Assembly: GCA_019455285.1 (NCBI GenBank)
Contig: JACFMS010000009.1
Coordinates: 1-64,000 of the forward strand
Source: Sphingomonadales bacterium
GTDB taxonomy: Bacteria; Pseudomonadota; Alphaproteobacteria; Sphingomonadales; Govanellaceae
DNA length: 64,000 bases
Direction of reading: 5' to 3'
The translations under genes were made by a program, and so were the position numbers. Below the pieces are notes generated by a model that did no database searches, was not told where the DNA came from, and saw nothing but the letters and a program-made list of their open reading frames with translations. Positions 17,868 through 26,751 of the stretch are shown here, one piece after another; positions within the stretch are counted from its first letter, which is position 1, and each line of letters begins with the position of its first letter.

Positions 17868-18335
17868 ATGTGGCGGCTAGGTAAAATCATTGCCCTGGGC
17901 TTTATTGCGCTTGCCGTGACGGCGCCGCCCGCCTTCAGCTACGATCCGCCGCGGGGCGGATCGCGGCAGGAGCGTGCGGCGGAGCGCAACCGCGAGGAAC
18001 GGCCCAACCACCGGCGCGACGAATTCCAACGCCGCCCGTCGCGACTTTATCCCCACGATGAAAACCGCCGCCGCGCCATGGAGCAGTTCATGGCTCATGA
18101 TCAGGCGCGGCGTGCCGTGGAGACGGGCGACATACGCCCCTTGGGCGACATTCGCCGCAGCGTGCAGCGCAAGTTCAAAGGCCGCATCGTCGGCGTCGAC
18201 CTCCAGGAAAGCGGCCAGCCCCACGGCCCCACCTATATTTATGATGTGCGGGTGCTGACGCCGCGCGGCGATGTTCTTTCCGTCAAAATGGATGCCGGCA
18301 CCGGCGAGATCGTGGGCGTCAAGGGAAAACGCTGA
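17868..18335 (+). CDS. Exported PepSY-domain protein
   Basis: About 155 residues. A signal peptide (MWRLGKIIALGFIALAVTAPPAFS) is followed by a very basic, polar linker rich in Arg and Glu, then a C-terminal PepSY domain (about 95-155: IRRSVQRKFKGRIVGVDLQESG...YIYDVRVLTPRGDVLSVKMDAGTGEIVGVKGK). PepSY proteins in this position often modulate the adjacent sensor kinase. The start is uncertain: ATG at 17868 is used, with a TTG at 17847 as alternative. The stop overlaps the response regulator start by one base, so the three genes form one operon. Confidence 0.82.
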   Translation: MWRLGKIIALGFIALAVTAPPAFSYDPPRGGSRQERAAERNREERPNHRRDEFQRRPSRLYPHDENRRRAMEQFMAHDQARRAVETGDIRPLGDIRRSVQRKFKGRIVGVDLQESGQPHGPTYIYDVRVLTPRGDVLSVKMDAGTGEIVGVKGKR

Positions 18336-19012
18336 TGCGCATTCTGGTGGTTGAGGACGAACCCGATTTGCGACGCCAGCTTAAAGCCGCGCTGACGGAC
18401 ATCGGCTATGTGGTCGACGAGGCCGCCGACGGCGAAGAAGGCCAATACCTCGGCGAGAATGAAGCTTACGACGCCATCGTGTTGGACATCGGCCTGCCGG
18501 TCATGGACGGCATCAGCGTGCTGGAACGCTGGCGCAAGGCGGACCTGAAGACGCCGGTCCTGATCCTGACCGCCCGCGACCGCTGGAGCGACAAGGTGTC
18601 GGGTCTGGACGCCGGCGCCGACGATTATCTGGTCAAGCCGTTCCGCATGGAGGAACTGCTGGCCCGCGTGCGCGCGCTCATTCGCCGCGCCGCCGGTCTG
18701 CCGTCGGCCGAACTGGCCTGCGGCCCGGTGGTGCTCAATACCCGCAGCGGCAAGGTGACGGTGGATGGCGCGCCCATCAGGCTAACGGCGCAGGAATACC
18801 GCCTCTTGGCCTATCTCATGCACCACCCCGACAAGGTGGTATCGCGCAGCGAGCTGACCGAACACATTTACGACCAGGATTTCGACCGCGATTCCAACAC
18901 CATCGAAGTGTTCGTCAACCGTATTCGCAAGAAACTGCCGGTGGATATCATCAAGACCGTACGCGGCCTTGGCTATCGGGTGGAAGCGCCGGCCGGGCCG
19001 GATGCGGCATGA
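18335..19012 (+). CDS. OmpR/PhoP-family response regulator
   Basis: 225 residues. An N-terminal receiver domain (phosphoacceptor Asp in AIVLDIGLPVMDG, acidic pair in VEDEPDL, Lys in YLVKPFRMEEL) is joined to a C-terminal winged helix (LTAQEYRLLAYLMHHPDKVVSRSELTEHIYDQDFDRDSNTIEVFVNRIRKKL, ending in VRGLGYRVE). It should bind DNA when phosphorylated by the kinase encoded next, whose ATG overlaps this stop codon (ATGA). The sequence resembles the PhoP/QseB/FeuP group. Confidence 0.95.
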   Translation: MRILVVEDEPDLRRQLKAALTDIGYVVDEAADGEEGQYLGENEAYDAIVLDIGLPVMDGISVLERWRKADLKTPVLILTARDRWSDKVSGLDAGADDYLVKPFRMEELLARVRALIRRAAGLPSAELACGPVVLNTRSGKVTVDGAPIRLTAQEYRLLAYLMHHPDKVVSRSELTEHIYDQDFDRDSNTIEVFVNRIRKKLPVDIIKTVRGLGYRVEAPAGPDAA

Positions 19013-20382
19013 CCGCTGAGGATAAGTCGTTGCCGTCGCGGCGGGCGCGTTCGCTGGCCAATCGGGTCATTCTGTCCGCCGGGGCATGGCTGGCGCTGGG
19101 GTTGATCGCCGGCGGCCTGATGCTCTCCTACCTGTTTCGAGATGCGGTGGAGCGCTCCTTTGACGCCCGTCTCGACATGCTGATGGATAACCTCATCGGC
19201 GCCGCCAATGAAGGCAGCGAGGGTATGGTGTCGCTCTATCGTTCGATGATGGACCCTCGCTTCGACCGGCCGTACTCAGGTTGGTACTGGCAGATCGGCG
19301 CCAAGGGCGAAGCGCCGTTCCGCTCGCGTTCCTTATGGGATCAGGAGTTGCCCAGCGATTTTTCAAAAAACTTTCCGCGCGAACACTACTTTCATCTGGA
19401 AGGACCGGAAGGTCAGCATTTACGGGCGATCACTCGTGATGTCCGCTTGCCCGGTGTTGATCATGTTCATCGCTTCATCATCGCCGGTGACACATCGGAA
19501 GTGGAAAACGATATCGCCGCGTTTAATACCCGTCTGGTGTGGTGGCTCCTCAGTCTCGGCATCCTCTTATTGGCGACGATGGCGATCCAGGTCAGATTCG
19601 GGCTGCGGCCCTTGAAGCGTATCGGCGTCGCGCTGGCCGCCATCAGGAATGGCGCAAGCTCCCGTCTGGAGGGCGATTTTCCGCAGGAAATCATGCCCCT
19701 GGTGACCGAAACCAACGCCCTTCTCGACCACAACGCGGCGGTGGTGGAGCGGGCGCAAAAACATGTCGGCAATCTGGCCCATGCCCTAAAGACGCCCTTG
19801 ACCGTGGTGGCCAACGAGGCGGCAGCCGGCGATGGGCCGCTGGCCGAGGTGGTCAGGCGTCAGGCCGACGTCATGCGCCGCCATATCGATCATCATCTGG
19901 TGCGGGCGCGGGCGGCGGGACGGGGCTCGGTGATCGGCAGCCGGGCCGAGGTGTTGCCGGCGGTGCGCGACCTGATGCGCGCCATGGAGCGGATTTACGC
20001 CGATCGGCATTTGAGCTTCGAGGTCGTCGTCGATGGGTCCGCCGCCCTGGCGTTCAAGGGCGATCGGCAGGATCTCGATGAAATCCTCGGCAATGTGCTC
20101 GACAACGCCGGCAAATGGGCGGCAAGGCGGGTCGTGGTGACCATTGCCGCCGCTGACGGCCGGGTGGCGATCACCATCGACGACGACGGCCCTGGCATCC
20201 CGGCCAAGGATCGCGATATGGTGTTCGCCCGCGGCGAACGCATGGACGAATCGGTGCCGGGAAGCGGGCTCGGCCTCGGCATCGTCCGCGATCTGACGGC
20301 ATTGTGCGGCGGCAGCGTCGCCCTTGATACGTCGCCGCTGGGCGGCCTGCGGGTAAAAATCAACCTGCCGAGCGCTTCCTGA
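19009..20382 (+). CDS. Membrane sensor histidine kinase (PhoQ/FeuQ-like)
   Basis: 457 residues. Two membrane helices (about 18-42 and 178-198) flank a periplasmic sensor region of about 130 residues. A HAMP-like linker follows, then a dimerisation helix with the phospho-His in VGNLAHALKTPLTVV, and an ATPase domain with LDEILGNVLDNAGKWA (N box), DDDGPGI (G1) and GSGLGLGIVRDL (G2). It is cotranscribed with its response regulator (4-base overlap). The sensed signal is unknown; the PepSY and His-rich neighbours point towards the envelope or metals. Confidence 0.94.
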   Translation: MTAEDKSLPSRRARSLANRVILSAGAWLALGLIAGGLMLSYLFRDAVERSFDARLDMLMDNLIGAANEGSEGMVSLYRSMMDPRFDRPYSGWYWQIGAKGEAPFRSRSLWDQELPSDFSKNFPREHYFHLEGPEGQHLRAITRDVRLPGVDHVHRFIIAGDTSEVENDIAAFNTRLVWWLLSLGILLLATMAIQVRFGLRPLKRIGVALAAIRNGASSRLEGDFPQEIMPLVTETNALLDHNAAVVERAQKHVGNLAHALKTPLTVVANEAAAGDGPLAEVVRRQADVMRRHIDHHLVRARAAGRGSVIGSRAEVLPAVRDLMRAMERIYADRHLSFEVVVDGSAALAFKGDRQDLDEILGNVLDNAGKWAARRVVVTIAAADGRVAITIDDDGPGIPAKDRDMVFARGERMDESVPGSGLGLGIVRDLTALCGGSVALDTSPLGGLRVKINLPSAS

Positions 20383-20452
20383 TCATTCATCCGCCGTTCA
20401 GTTGCGGCCTCCTAGACTTAAAGCCAATCACGGTCGATCGGAGGGGCCGGTC

Positions 20453-20953
20453 ATGAAAAAAGTCGCCGTTATCGCCATATCTGCGCTTCTCTTGAGCGGC
20501 TGTACTCAATATGCCGGCGAGAAGGAGCAGGCGGGTACGTTCCTCGGCGCCGCCACCGGCGCCATCCTGGGGGCCGCCATCGGCTCCAAGACCAAATGTC
20601 ATCGCCATCACTGCCGGTCGTCGACCAGCGGCAACGCCGTGGTCATCGGCGCCCTGGCCGGCGGCATCATCGGCAACAGCATCGGCCGCTCCATGGACGA
20701 ACGCGATCGCCGCGCCTGGTCGCAGGCCCGGTATGAAGCACTAGAATACAACCGCTCGGGCGAGCCTTCCTATTGGCACAATCCCGATTCGGGCCATTAC
20801 GGCGAGGTGACGCCGGAGCCGGCCTATGAGCGCGGGTCCGGTGAATACTGCCGCGAGTACCAGCAAACGGTGACCATCGGCGGCAAGACCGAAAAAGCCT
20901 ATGGCACCGCCTGTCGCAAACCCGATGGCAGCTGGGAGATCGTCAATGGGTAA
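20453..20953 (+). CDS. Glycine-zipper lipoprotein, 17-kDa surface antigen-like
   Basis: 166 residues. The N-terminus is a lipoprotein signal with lipobox LLSGC (MKKVAVIAISALLLSGC). Two glycine-zipper stretches (FLGAATGAILGAAIGSK and VVIGALAGGIIGNSIGRSMDERDRRA) precede a soluble C-terminal domain with YGEVTPEPAYERGSGEYCREYQQTVTIGGKTEKAYGTACRKPDGSWEIV, as in the rickettsial 17-kDa antigen family. It is expected in the outer membrane. GGAGG precedes the ATG at 20453. Function in the family is not settled. Confidence 0.88.
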   Translation: MKKVAVIAISALLLSGCTQYAGEKEQAGTFLGAATGAILGAAIGSKTKCHRHHCRSSTSGNAVVIGALAGGIIGNSIGRSMDERDRRAWSQARYEALEYNRSGEPSYWHNPDSGHYGEVTPEPAYERGSGEYCREYQQTVTIGGKTEKAYGTACRKPDGSWEIVNG

Positions 20954-20988
20954 TGGAATTTTTGGGTCTGATAGAAATTTTGGAATGC

Positions 20989-21091
20989 GCGATTTCGGTT
21001 TTTAGTCTCTCTCCCTCCCCACTCGTGCCTTGTGGCACATCCGAAATCGCCATGGCGCCCCGACCGAGTAGAGTAACGGTCGGGGCGTCGC
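20989..21091 (+). other. Structured intergenic region with three nested or tandem hairpins
   Basis: A 10-bp perfect inverted repeat (GCGATTTCGG at 20989-20998, CCGAAATCGC at 21041-21050) encloses a small hairpin (GTGCC-TTGT-GGCAC, 21025-21038). It is followed by an 11-bp perfect stem (CGCCCCGACCG 21056-21066, CGGTCGGGGCG 21077-21087) and TCGCTATTTT. The last hairpin can act as a terminator between the two convergent genes. The upstream nested stem is more than a terminator needs and could be a small RNA. Confidence 0.5.
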
Positions 21092-21121
21092 TATTTTGGT
21101 GATGTTGTGAACTGGCCGCGC

Positions 21122-22045
21122 TCAGCGCAAACCGCCAAAGCGCTCAAAATAGGCGGCAACGGCGTCGGGCAACGGACCATCCGCCGTTTCCACACAAGAT
21201 TTTAAATGCCGTTCGGTGGGCTCGCTCAAAACGCGATAGAGATCGCACGCCAATTTACGGGCGGCGCTGCCCTCCCATTCCGGCGACAGCAACGCCGCCG
21301 GCAATTGCGGATCGCGCAAGGTGATGCGGCGAAATTCATGCATCAACAGGGTGCGGGCGACGAACGCCTGTTCGGGCGTGGGTCGATCTTGCTGCAGCGC
21401 CTGCCACAACGGTGAAAACATGCCGAGGAATCGCCGATAGCTGGCGCCCAAGGTATCAAGATCCCAGCAGCGGCGAACAAAATTGGCGGCGCCGTCGGTA
21501 TTGGCGTGATCAAGCCGAGCGCTCATCGTCACCGCATGCTTGCTGATGCCAAGTTCGCTTAATTTCGTCGACAAATCGCTGCCCCGCAGCGCGGTGTGGG
21601 CAAAGACATAGGGCGCCGCCATGCCGAAGCTCATCCACGCCATTTCCTGGCGTACCCGCTCGCGCTCCTCCGTTGCAAGCGACGCGCTGTCGACGATGAC
21701 CAGCATCCAGGTCCCATCCCAGGCTTCCGGACTTTCCTCATAAACGCGGTGAAACGCCGCCTCGAACCGGCGAATGCCGTTGGCGGTCAGGCGGTAATAG
21801 GAGCGCCGGCCGACGGGCGTGGCGGCGAGCCAGTCTTCCTTGGCCAAACGGAAGATGGCGGTGCGCACCAGGCGGGCATTCAGTCCTAAAGGGGCCATCA
21901 GATCGATCAGGCTGCCGATCCAAAAGCTGCCGCCATGGGGGGCGATGGAATCGCCTAAAACCGAGATGATCAGCGACGGCGCGCGCGGGTTGGCGCGCTG
22001 CAAAACATCCGTGATGATGTCCCCGATCCGCTGGTTATGGGTCAT
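21122..22045 (-). CDS. paaX: PaaX family phenylacetyl-CoA-responsive repressor
   Basis: 307 residues, the usual PaaX length. The N-terminal winged helix (PRAPSLIISVLGDSIAPHGGSFWIGSLIDLMAPLGLNARLVRTAIFRLAKEDWL, then RRSYYRLTANGIRRF) is followed by the PaaX central domain (WDGTWMLVIVDS...RQEMAWMSFGMAAPYVFAHT) and the C-terminal helical domain. PaaX represses phenylacetate genes until phenylacetyl-CoA binds. The flanking paaK, paaG, paaI, paaN and paaH genes support this role. It stands apart from the catabolic operon, with the DsbA-fold gene diverging from it. Confidence 0.9.
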   Translation of the reverse strand: MTHNQRIGDIITDVLQRANPRAPSLIISVLGDSIAPHGGSFWIGSLIDLMAPLGLNARLVRTAIFRLAKEDWLAATPVGRRSYYRLTANGIRRFEAAFHRVYEESPEAWDGTWMLVIVDSASLATEERERVRQEMAWMSFGMAAPYVFAHTALRGSDLSTKLSELGISKHAVTMSARLDHANTDGAANFVRRCWDLDTLGASYRRFLGMFSPLWQALQQDRPTPEQAFVARTLLMHEFRRITLRDPQLPAALLSPEWEGSAARKLACDLYRVLSEPTERHLKSCVETADGPLPDAVAAYFERFGGLR

Positions 22046-22176
22046 GCCGGCTATAGGCTCCTTGCGGCGATTGGATCGCCACCTTAGCGGAAAAGAATAT
22101 GCCAGGACAATGGGCTGTCGATGGCTAAACGGCGCTATTCGCCGTATAGTGGATGAAGTTTTCAGGTGGAGGCGGC

Positions 22177-22773
22177 ATGCCTAAGACGATGGAATTCTGG
22201 TTCGAGTTCGCCAGTACCTATTCCTACCTTGCGGCAGAACACATTGGTGACAGGGCGCGACAGGCGGGGGTTGAGGTGACATGGCGGCCGTTTCTGCTGG
22301 GGCCCATTTTCGCCGCGCAAGGATGGCGCGATTCGCCGTTCAACATTTATCCCGCCAAGGGGCGCTACATGTGGCGCGATATGGATCGCCTGTGCGCTCA
22401 TTATGGCTTGCCGTTTCGCAAACCATCGGCGTTTCCGAGGAATGGTCTTATGGCGTCGCGCCTGACGCTGGTGGGCATGGCGGAAGGCTGGGGACCGGCG
22501 TTTGTTCAGGCAGTCTATCGCGCCAACTTCGCCGATGACCTTGATATCGGCAACGCCGAGGTGCTCTCCTCGATCTTGACCGACCTTGGCGTTCAGCCTG
22601 ACGCGGCCATGGATAAAGCGACATCGTCCGCCATCAAGGAAAGTTTGAAGGCGCAAACCGAGCGCGCCATGACGCTCGGCATCTTCGGTGCGCCGAGCTT
22701 CATTGTCGGCGCAGAATTATTCTGGGGCCATGATCGCCTGGACCACGCGCTCGCTTGGGCGCAAACGCATTAG
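22177..22773 (+). CDS. 2-hydroxychromene-2-carboxylate isomerase/DsbA-fold protein
   Basis: 198 residues of the thioredoxin-fold HCCA isomerase (kappa GST-like) family: the N-terminal EFWFEFASTYSYLAAEHI carries the Ser-Pro-Tyr-type glutathione-binding motif (here STYSY), WRPFLLGPIFAAQGW follows, and FGAPSFIVGAELFWGHDRLDH is the conserved C-terminal segment with the cis-Pro. Relatives isomerise glutathione adducts or act in aromatic catabolism. A strong GGTGGAGG site precedes ATG 22177. Its stop overlaps the paaK stop by 4 bases on the opposite strand. The actual substrate is unknown. Confidence 0.85.
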   Translation: MPKTMEFWFEFASTYSYLAAEHIGDRARQAGVEVTWRPFLLGPIFAAQGWRDSPFNIYPAKGRYMWRDMDRLCAHYGLPFRKPSAFPRNGLMASRLTLVGMAEGWGPAFVQAVYRANFADDLDIGNAEVLSSILTDLGVQPDAAMDKATSSAIKESLKAQTERAMTLGIFGAPSFIVGAELFWGHDRLDHALAWAQTH

Positions 22774-24062
22774 CGCCGGTTGTCGATCACCCGCTTAGCC
22801 TTGCCTTCGGAGCGCTTGATGGCTTCCGGCGGCAGCACATCGACTGCAGTGCTCACGCCGATCAGCGACTTGATGTCATGCTGAAGTTGCTTGGCCGCCG
22901 CCTGCCGCGTGGCCTCATCACTCGTCTCGGGCCGCGCTTCGGTGCGTACCGCCAGCGTATCCATGTGCCCATCGCGGCTGACCACCAGCTCGTAGTGCGG
23001 CGCGAGCCGCGCGTCTTTCAAGATCAATTCCTCGATCTGAGTCGGGAACACGTTGACGCCGCGAATGATCAGCATGTCATCGGAGCGGCCGACGATCTTG
23101 TCCATGCGCCGCATGGTGCGCGCCGTGCCGGGCAGCAGACGGGTCAAATCGCGGGTGCGATAGCGAATGACCGGCATGCCGACCTTGGTGAGGGAAGTAA
23201 ACACCAGCTCGCCGCTTTCGCCGTCCGCCACCGGCTGTCCGGTCGCCGGGTTGACGATCTCGGGATAGAAGTGATCTTCCCAGATGTGCGGACCGTCCTT
23301 GGTGTCGATGCACTCGCAAGCGACGCCCGGCCCCATGACTTCCGACAGACCGTAGACATCGATGGCGTCGATACCGAATGTTTCCTCGATCTCCAGGCGC
23401 ATGGCGTGGGTCCAGGGCTCGGCGCCGAACATGCCGAGTTTGAGGGTACAGGACTTGGGATCAATATTCTGCCGCCGGAATTCATCCGCCAGATGCAGCA
23501 TATAGGATGGCGTGCAGAGGATAATGGTGGGTTTGAAATCTAGGATGATCTGCACCTGTTTCTCGGTCTGGCCGCCCGACATCGGGATCACCGTGCAGCC
23601 CAATCGCTCGGCGCCGTAATGCGCGCCAAGCCCGCCGGTGAACAGGCCATATCCATAACTGACGAGCGCGATATCGTGCGTGGAACCGCCCGCTCCGCGA
23701 ATGGAGCGCGCCATCACGTTTGACCAGGTAACGATGTCCTCACGGGTGTACCCAACTACCGTGGGTTTGCCGGTGGTGCCGCTGGAAGCATGAATGCGGA
23801 CGATCTTTTCCATTGGCACGGCGAACATGCCGTAAGGGTAGTTGAGCCGCAGATCTTCCTTGGAAGTGGTGGGAAATTTGGCAAGATCGGACAGCTCCTG
23901 CAAATCTTCCGGACGGACGCCGATGGCGTCGCACTTGTTCTTGTAATGCGCGACGTTGTCATAGGCATGTTTGACGGACCATTTCATGCGCTCCAGCTGC
24001 AGCGCGGCCAGCTCGTCCCGGCTGGCGGTTTCAATGGGATCAAACGGTGTCGAACGTCGCAT
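22770..24062 (-). CDS. paaK: Phenylacetate--CoA ligase
   Basis: 430 residues. Adenylation signatures are IRIHASSGTTGKPTVVGYT, the PaaK-specific SYGYGLFTGGLGAHYGAERLG, DVYGLSEVMGPGVACEC and RTRDLTRLLPGTARTMRRMDKIVGRSDDMLIIRGVNVFPTQIEE. It activates phenylacetate to phenylacetyl-CoA with ATP, the committing step that also makes the PaaX effector. It is the last gene of the minus-strand operon paaG-paaI-thiolase-paaK, 25 bases after the thiolase. Confidence 0.96.
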   Translation of the reverse strand: MRRSTPFDPIETASRDELAALQLERMKWSVKHAYDNVAHYKNKCDAIGVRPEDLQELSDLAKFPTTSKEDLRLNYPYGMFAVPMEKIVRIHASSGTTGKPTVVGYTREDIVTWSNVMARSIRGAGGSTHDIALVSYGYGLFTGGLGAHYGAERLGCTVIPMSGGQTEKQVQIILDFKPTIILCTPSYMLHLADEFRRQNIDPKSCTLKLGMFGAEPWTHAMRLEIEETFGIDAIDVYGLSEVMGPGVACECIDTKDGPHIWEDHFYPEIVNPATGQPVADGESGELVFTSLTKVGMPVIRYRTRDLTRLLPGTARTMRRMDKIVGRSDDMLIIRGVNVFPTQIEELILKDARLAPHYELVVSRDGHMDTLAVRTEARPETSDEATRQAAAKQLQHDIKSLIGVSTAVDVLPPEAIKRSEGKAKRVIDNRR

Positions 24063-24087
24063 GGCTTCAGTCTCCCCAATAAGATTG

Positions 24088-25302
24088 TCAGACTCTTTCT
24101 ATAATCATGGCAATGCCCTGGCCAACGCCGATGCACATGGTGCACAGAGCATAGCGTTCCTTGCGTTCTTGCAGTTCATAAGCCGCGCTCATGACGAGCC
24201 GCGCGCCGCTCATGCCCAACGGGTGGCCAAGGGCGATGGCGCCGCCATTGGGATTGACGTGGTTCGCGTCATCGGCGAGACCAAGCTCGCGCATCACCGC
24301 CAATCCTTGCGCGGCGAACGCCTCATTCAATTCGATTACCGCCATATCATCAATCTTCAGGCCGGCCAGCGCCAACGCCTTGCGGCTGGCGGGCGCGGGG
24401 CCTATTCCCATGATGCGCGGCGCGACGCCGGCGGTGGCCATGGCGACGACGCGGGCCATGGGGGTGAGGTTATGGGCCTTCGCGCCGGCTTCGCTGGCGA
24501 TGATCAGCGCCGCCGCGCCGTCATTGACTCCCGAGGCGTTGCCGGCGGTCACCGTGCCGTTCTGGCGGAATGGCGTGCCAAGCTTGGCCAATCCCTCCAA
24601 CGTGGTGTCGGCGCGCGGGTGCTCATCTTTCGCCACCACCACCGGATCACCCTTGCGCTGGGGAATATTCACCGGCGTTATTTCGCGATCGAAGCGGCCG
24701 CGCGACTGCGCCGCCACCGCGCGCTGTTGACTTCTGAGCGCGAAAACATCCTGATCGGCGCGCGAGATGCGGAAATCCTCGGCGACGTTCTCGGCGGTTT
24801 CCGGCATGGAATCGATGCCGTATTGTTTTTGCATCAGCTTGTTGACGAAACGCCACCCGATGGTGGTGTCGTAAATCTCCGCCGCGCGCGAGAAGGCGCT
24901 ATCCGCCTTGCCCATGACGAAGGGGGCGCGGGTCATGCTCTCGACGCCGCCGGCGATCATCAGGTTGGCCTCGCCAGCCTTGATGGCGCGCGCGGCATAG
25001 CCCACCGCGTCCATACCGGACCCGCACAGGCGATTGACGGTGACGCCGGGAACCGATACCGGCAGACCCGCCAAAAGAAGCGCCATGCGCGCCACGTTGC
25101 GGTTGTCCTCGCCCGCTTGGTTGGCGCAGCCCATCACCACGTCGTCGATGGCGGCGGGATCGAGTTTGGGGTTGCGCCCCAACACCGCCTTGATAGGAAT
25201 GGCGGCCAGATCGTCGGTGCGCACCGAAGCGAGAACGCCGCCGTAGCGACCGATAGGGGTGCGTTGCGCGTCGCAGATGAAGGCGTTGGATACCTTGGAC
25301 AT
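24088..25302 (-). CDS. paaJ: 3-oxoadipyl-CoA/acetyl-CoA thiolase (PaaJ/PcaF-like)
   Basis: 404 residues of a class II biosynthetic/degradative thiolase. The acyl-enzyme cysteine is Cys93 in VNRLCGSGMDAV; the second-half motifs NEAFAAQGLAV, GGAIALGHPLGMSGAR and CTMCIGVGQG carry the remaining catalytic His and Cys. The N-terminal RTPIGRYGGVLASVRTDDLAA is typical of the 3-oxoadipyl-CoA thiolases PcaF/PaaJ, which cleave 3-oxoadipyl-CoA to succinyl-CoA and acetyl-CoA. The operon context favours PaaJ; a general acetoacetyl-CoA thiolase cannot be excluded. Confidence 0.9.
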   Translation of the reverse strand: MSKVSNAFICDAQRTPIGRYGGVLASVRTDDLAAIPIKAVLGRNPKLDPAAIDDVVMGCANQAGEDNRNVARMALLLAGLPVSVPGVTVNRLCGSGMDAVGYAARAIKAGEANLMIAGGVESMTRAPFVMGKADSAFSRAAEIYDTTIGWRFVNKLMQKQYGIDSMPETAENVAEDFRISRADQDVFALRSQQRAVAAQSRGRFDREITPVNIPQRKGDPVVVAKDEHPRADTTLEGLAKLGTPFRQNGTVTAGNASGVNDGAAALIIASEAGAKAHNLTPMARVVAMATAGVAPRIMGIGPAPASRKALALAGLKIDDMAVIELNEAFAAQGLAVMRELGLADDANHVNPNGGAIALGHPLGMSGARLVMSAAYELQERKERYALCTMCIGVGQGIAMIIERV

Positions 25303-25314
25303 GGGGCGTTTCTC

Positions 25315-25764
25315 CTAAAGCACCGGTTTTTTGAGCGACGCTGAGCGGCCGCGGAAGGTGGCGATCACCGTGCCGGTCTGATTGGTGATAATGGCGTCGT
25401 AGATGCTTTGACGGCCGTTATGAGCAGTCTCGCGCGCCGTTGCCGTCAGCGTATCGCCTTTATGCGCCGGCGCAAGGTAATCGATGGCACAGCCGGATGC
25501 TACCGTCGCTACGTTTCGCGCATTGCAGGCATAGGCAAAAGCCGTATCAGCAAGCGCGTAGGTCATGCCGCCGTGACAGATATCATGGCCATTGACCATG
25601 TGCGGCTTCACCACCATGGTGACCACCGCATAGTCTGGTCCCACGTCCTCGATCTTCACGTCGAGGTGCTGGGCGGCATAATCGCGTTGGTACATTACAT
25701 CTGCTACCTTGCGGGCAAGAGCATAAGCATCGCGCCCCGAATCATCGTTGGCCACGTTATTCAT
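25315..25764 (-). CDS. paaI: Hydroxyphenylacetyl-CoA thioesterase PaaI
   Basis: 149 residues with a hotdog fold. The PaaI signature is VKPHMVNGHDICHGGMTYALADTAFAYACNA, containing the HGG motif and the catalytic Asp in DTAF. In known systems it hydrolyses dead-end CoA thioesters and frees CoA when ring cleavage stalls. It lies between paaG (19 bases upstream) and the thiolase gene (12 bases downstream) in one operon. Confidence 0.93.
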   Translation of the reverse strand: MNNVANDDSGRDAYALARKVADVMYQRDYAAQHLDVKIEDVGPDYAVVTMVVKPHMVNGHDICHGGMTYALADTAFAYACNARNVATVASGCAIDYLAPAHKGDTLTATARETAHNGRQSIYDAIITNQTGTVIATFRGRSASLKKPVL

Positions 25765-25783
25765 CCTTCCATCTTAATCTCTG

Positions 25784-26584
25784 TCAGCAGCCTTTAAATG
25801 AAGGCTTTCGTTTTTCCAGGAAGGCGCTAACCCCTTCCTGGTAGTCATGACTATGCCCCAGGTCGCCCTGGAGGCGACGCTCCAAGGCCAGCTGAGTCGT
25901 CAGGTCATTGCCCCATGCCGCCTCGAAGGCGGTCTTGGCGGCGGCAATGCCTTTGGTGGGGGCGGCGGCGAGCCGGTGGGCCAGCTTGGACGCCGTTTCC
26001 AGCAATTTATCGTCGTCCACCGCCTGCCAGATCAAGCCCCAGTCAGCGGCCTTTTCGGCCGGCAGCTTTTCACCGGTAAACGCCAGCGCGGCGGCCCGCG
26101 CCGGACCCAAAAGCCGGGGCAGCATATAGGTCGCTCCCGAATCGGGCAACAGGCCAATATTGCAAAATGGCAGCATGAACGCCGCCGAACGGGCGGCCAG
26201 GACGATATCGCAGGCCAAGGCCAGGCTGACCCCGGCCCCGGCCGCCGCGCCGTTGACCGCGCAAACGACCGGCAGCGGCAGCGCGCGCAGGCGTTCGATC
26301 AATGGGTTATAATAGCGCTCCAGCATGACGCCGATGTCCTTGGGCGCGCCGTCCGGCTTGACTAGCTCGTCGGACAGATCCTGGCCGGCGCAAAAGCCGC
26401 GCCCGGCGCCGGTCAGCAGCACGGCGCGCACGGACACATCAGCCGCCGCCCGGTCCAGCGCCGCGGCCAGTTCCTGGTGCATGATGGCGGTGAAGCTGTT
26501 CAAGGCCTCGGGGCGGTTCAAGGTGATGGTCGCCACCCCGGCGTCGACGCCATAGAGGATGGAGGAGGGGGCTTGGTCGGGCAT
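25784..26584 (-). CDS. paaG: Phenylacetate-pathway enoyl-CoA hydratase/isomerase (1,2-epoxyphenylacetyl-CoA isomerase)
   Basis: 266 residues of the crotonase family. TGAGRGFCAGQDLSDE forms the first oxyanion-hole region and AVNGAAAGAGVSLALACDIVLAARSAAFMLPFCNIGLLPDSGATYMLPRLLG the second, with Asp in PDSGAT at the PaaG catalytic position. It converts the ring epoxide of phenylacetyl-CoA to the oxepin. It is the first gene of the minus-strand paa operon and diverges from paaN. Confidence 0.93.
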   Translation of the reverse strand: MPDQAPSSILYGVDAGVATITLNRPEALNSFTAIMHQELAAALDRAAADVSVRAVLLTGAGRGFCAGQDLSDELVKPDGAPKDIGVMLERYYNPLIERLRALPLPVVCAVNGAAAGAGVSLALACDIVLAARSAAFMLPFCNIGLLPDSGATYMLPRLLGPARAAALAFTGEKLPAEKAADWGLIWQAVDDDKLLETASKLAHRLAAAPTKGIAAAKTAFEAAWGNDLTTQLALERRLQGDLGHSHDYQEGVSAFLEKRKPSFKGC

Positions 26585-26629
26585 AAAATTCTCTCTGGTA
26601 GGGGCATCGTCTGATCTGGATTCAGGTGA

Positions 26630-26673
26630 TGATATGTTACGTTAATGGACAATCAAGTCAAAAAATAGTATCA
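26630..26673. promoter_or_regulatory. Candidate operator in the divergent paaG/paaN promoter region
   Basis: TGATA (26630-26634) and TATCA (26669-26673) are widely spaced inverted arms, recalling the long-spaced TGATTC/GAATCA PaaX sites known in E. coli. Inside lies TTACGTTAA, related to the palindrome found upstream of the acyl-CoA dehydrogenase gene. The 167-base gap is AT-rich, unlike its surroundings. This is a position-based guess supported by weak symmetry. Confidence 0.3.
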
Positions 26674-26751
26674 GATCGTAAGCCCGCCCCTCCGGGCTGT
26701 GCACCAGAGATGACCAAAAAACCCCAAAAAGGGATGTGGAGAACCGTCACT

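Noticed and set aside
23971..25344. 457-codon open frame on the plus strand
   Set aside because: It is the antisense of the thiolase gene; its translation is His/Arg/Gly-rich without domains.
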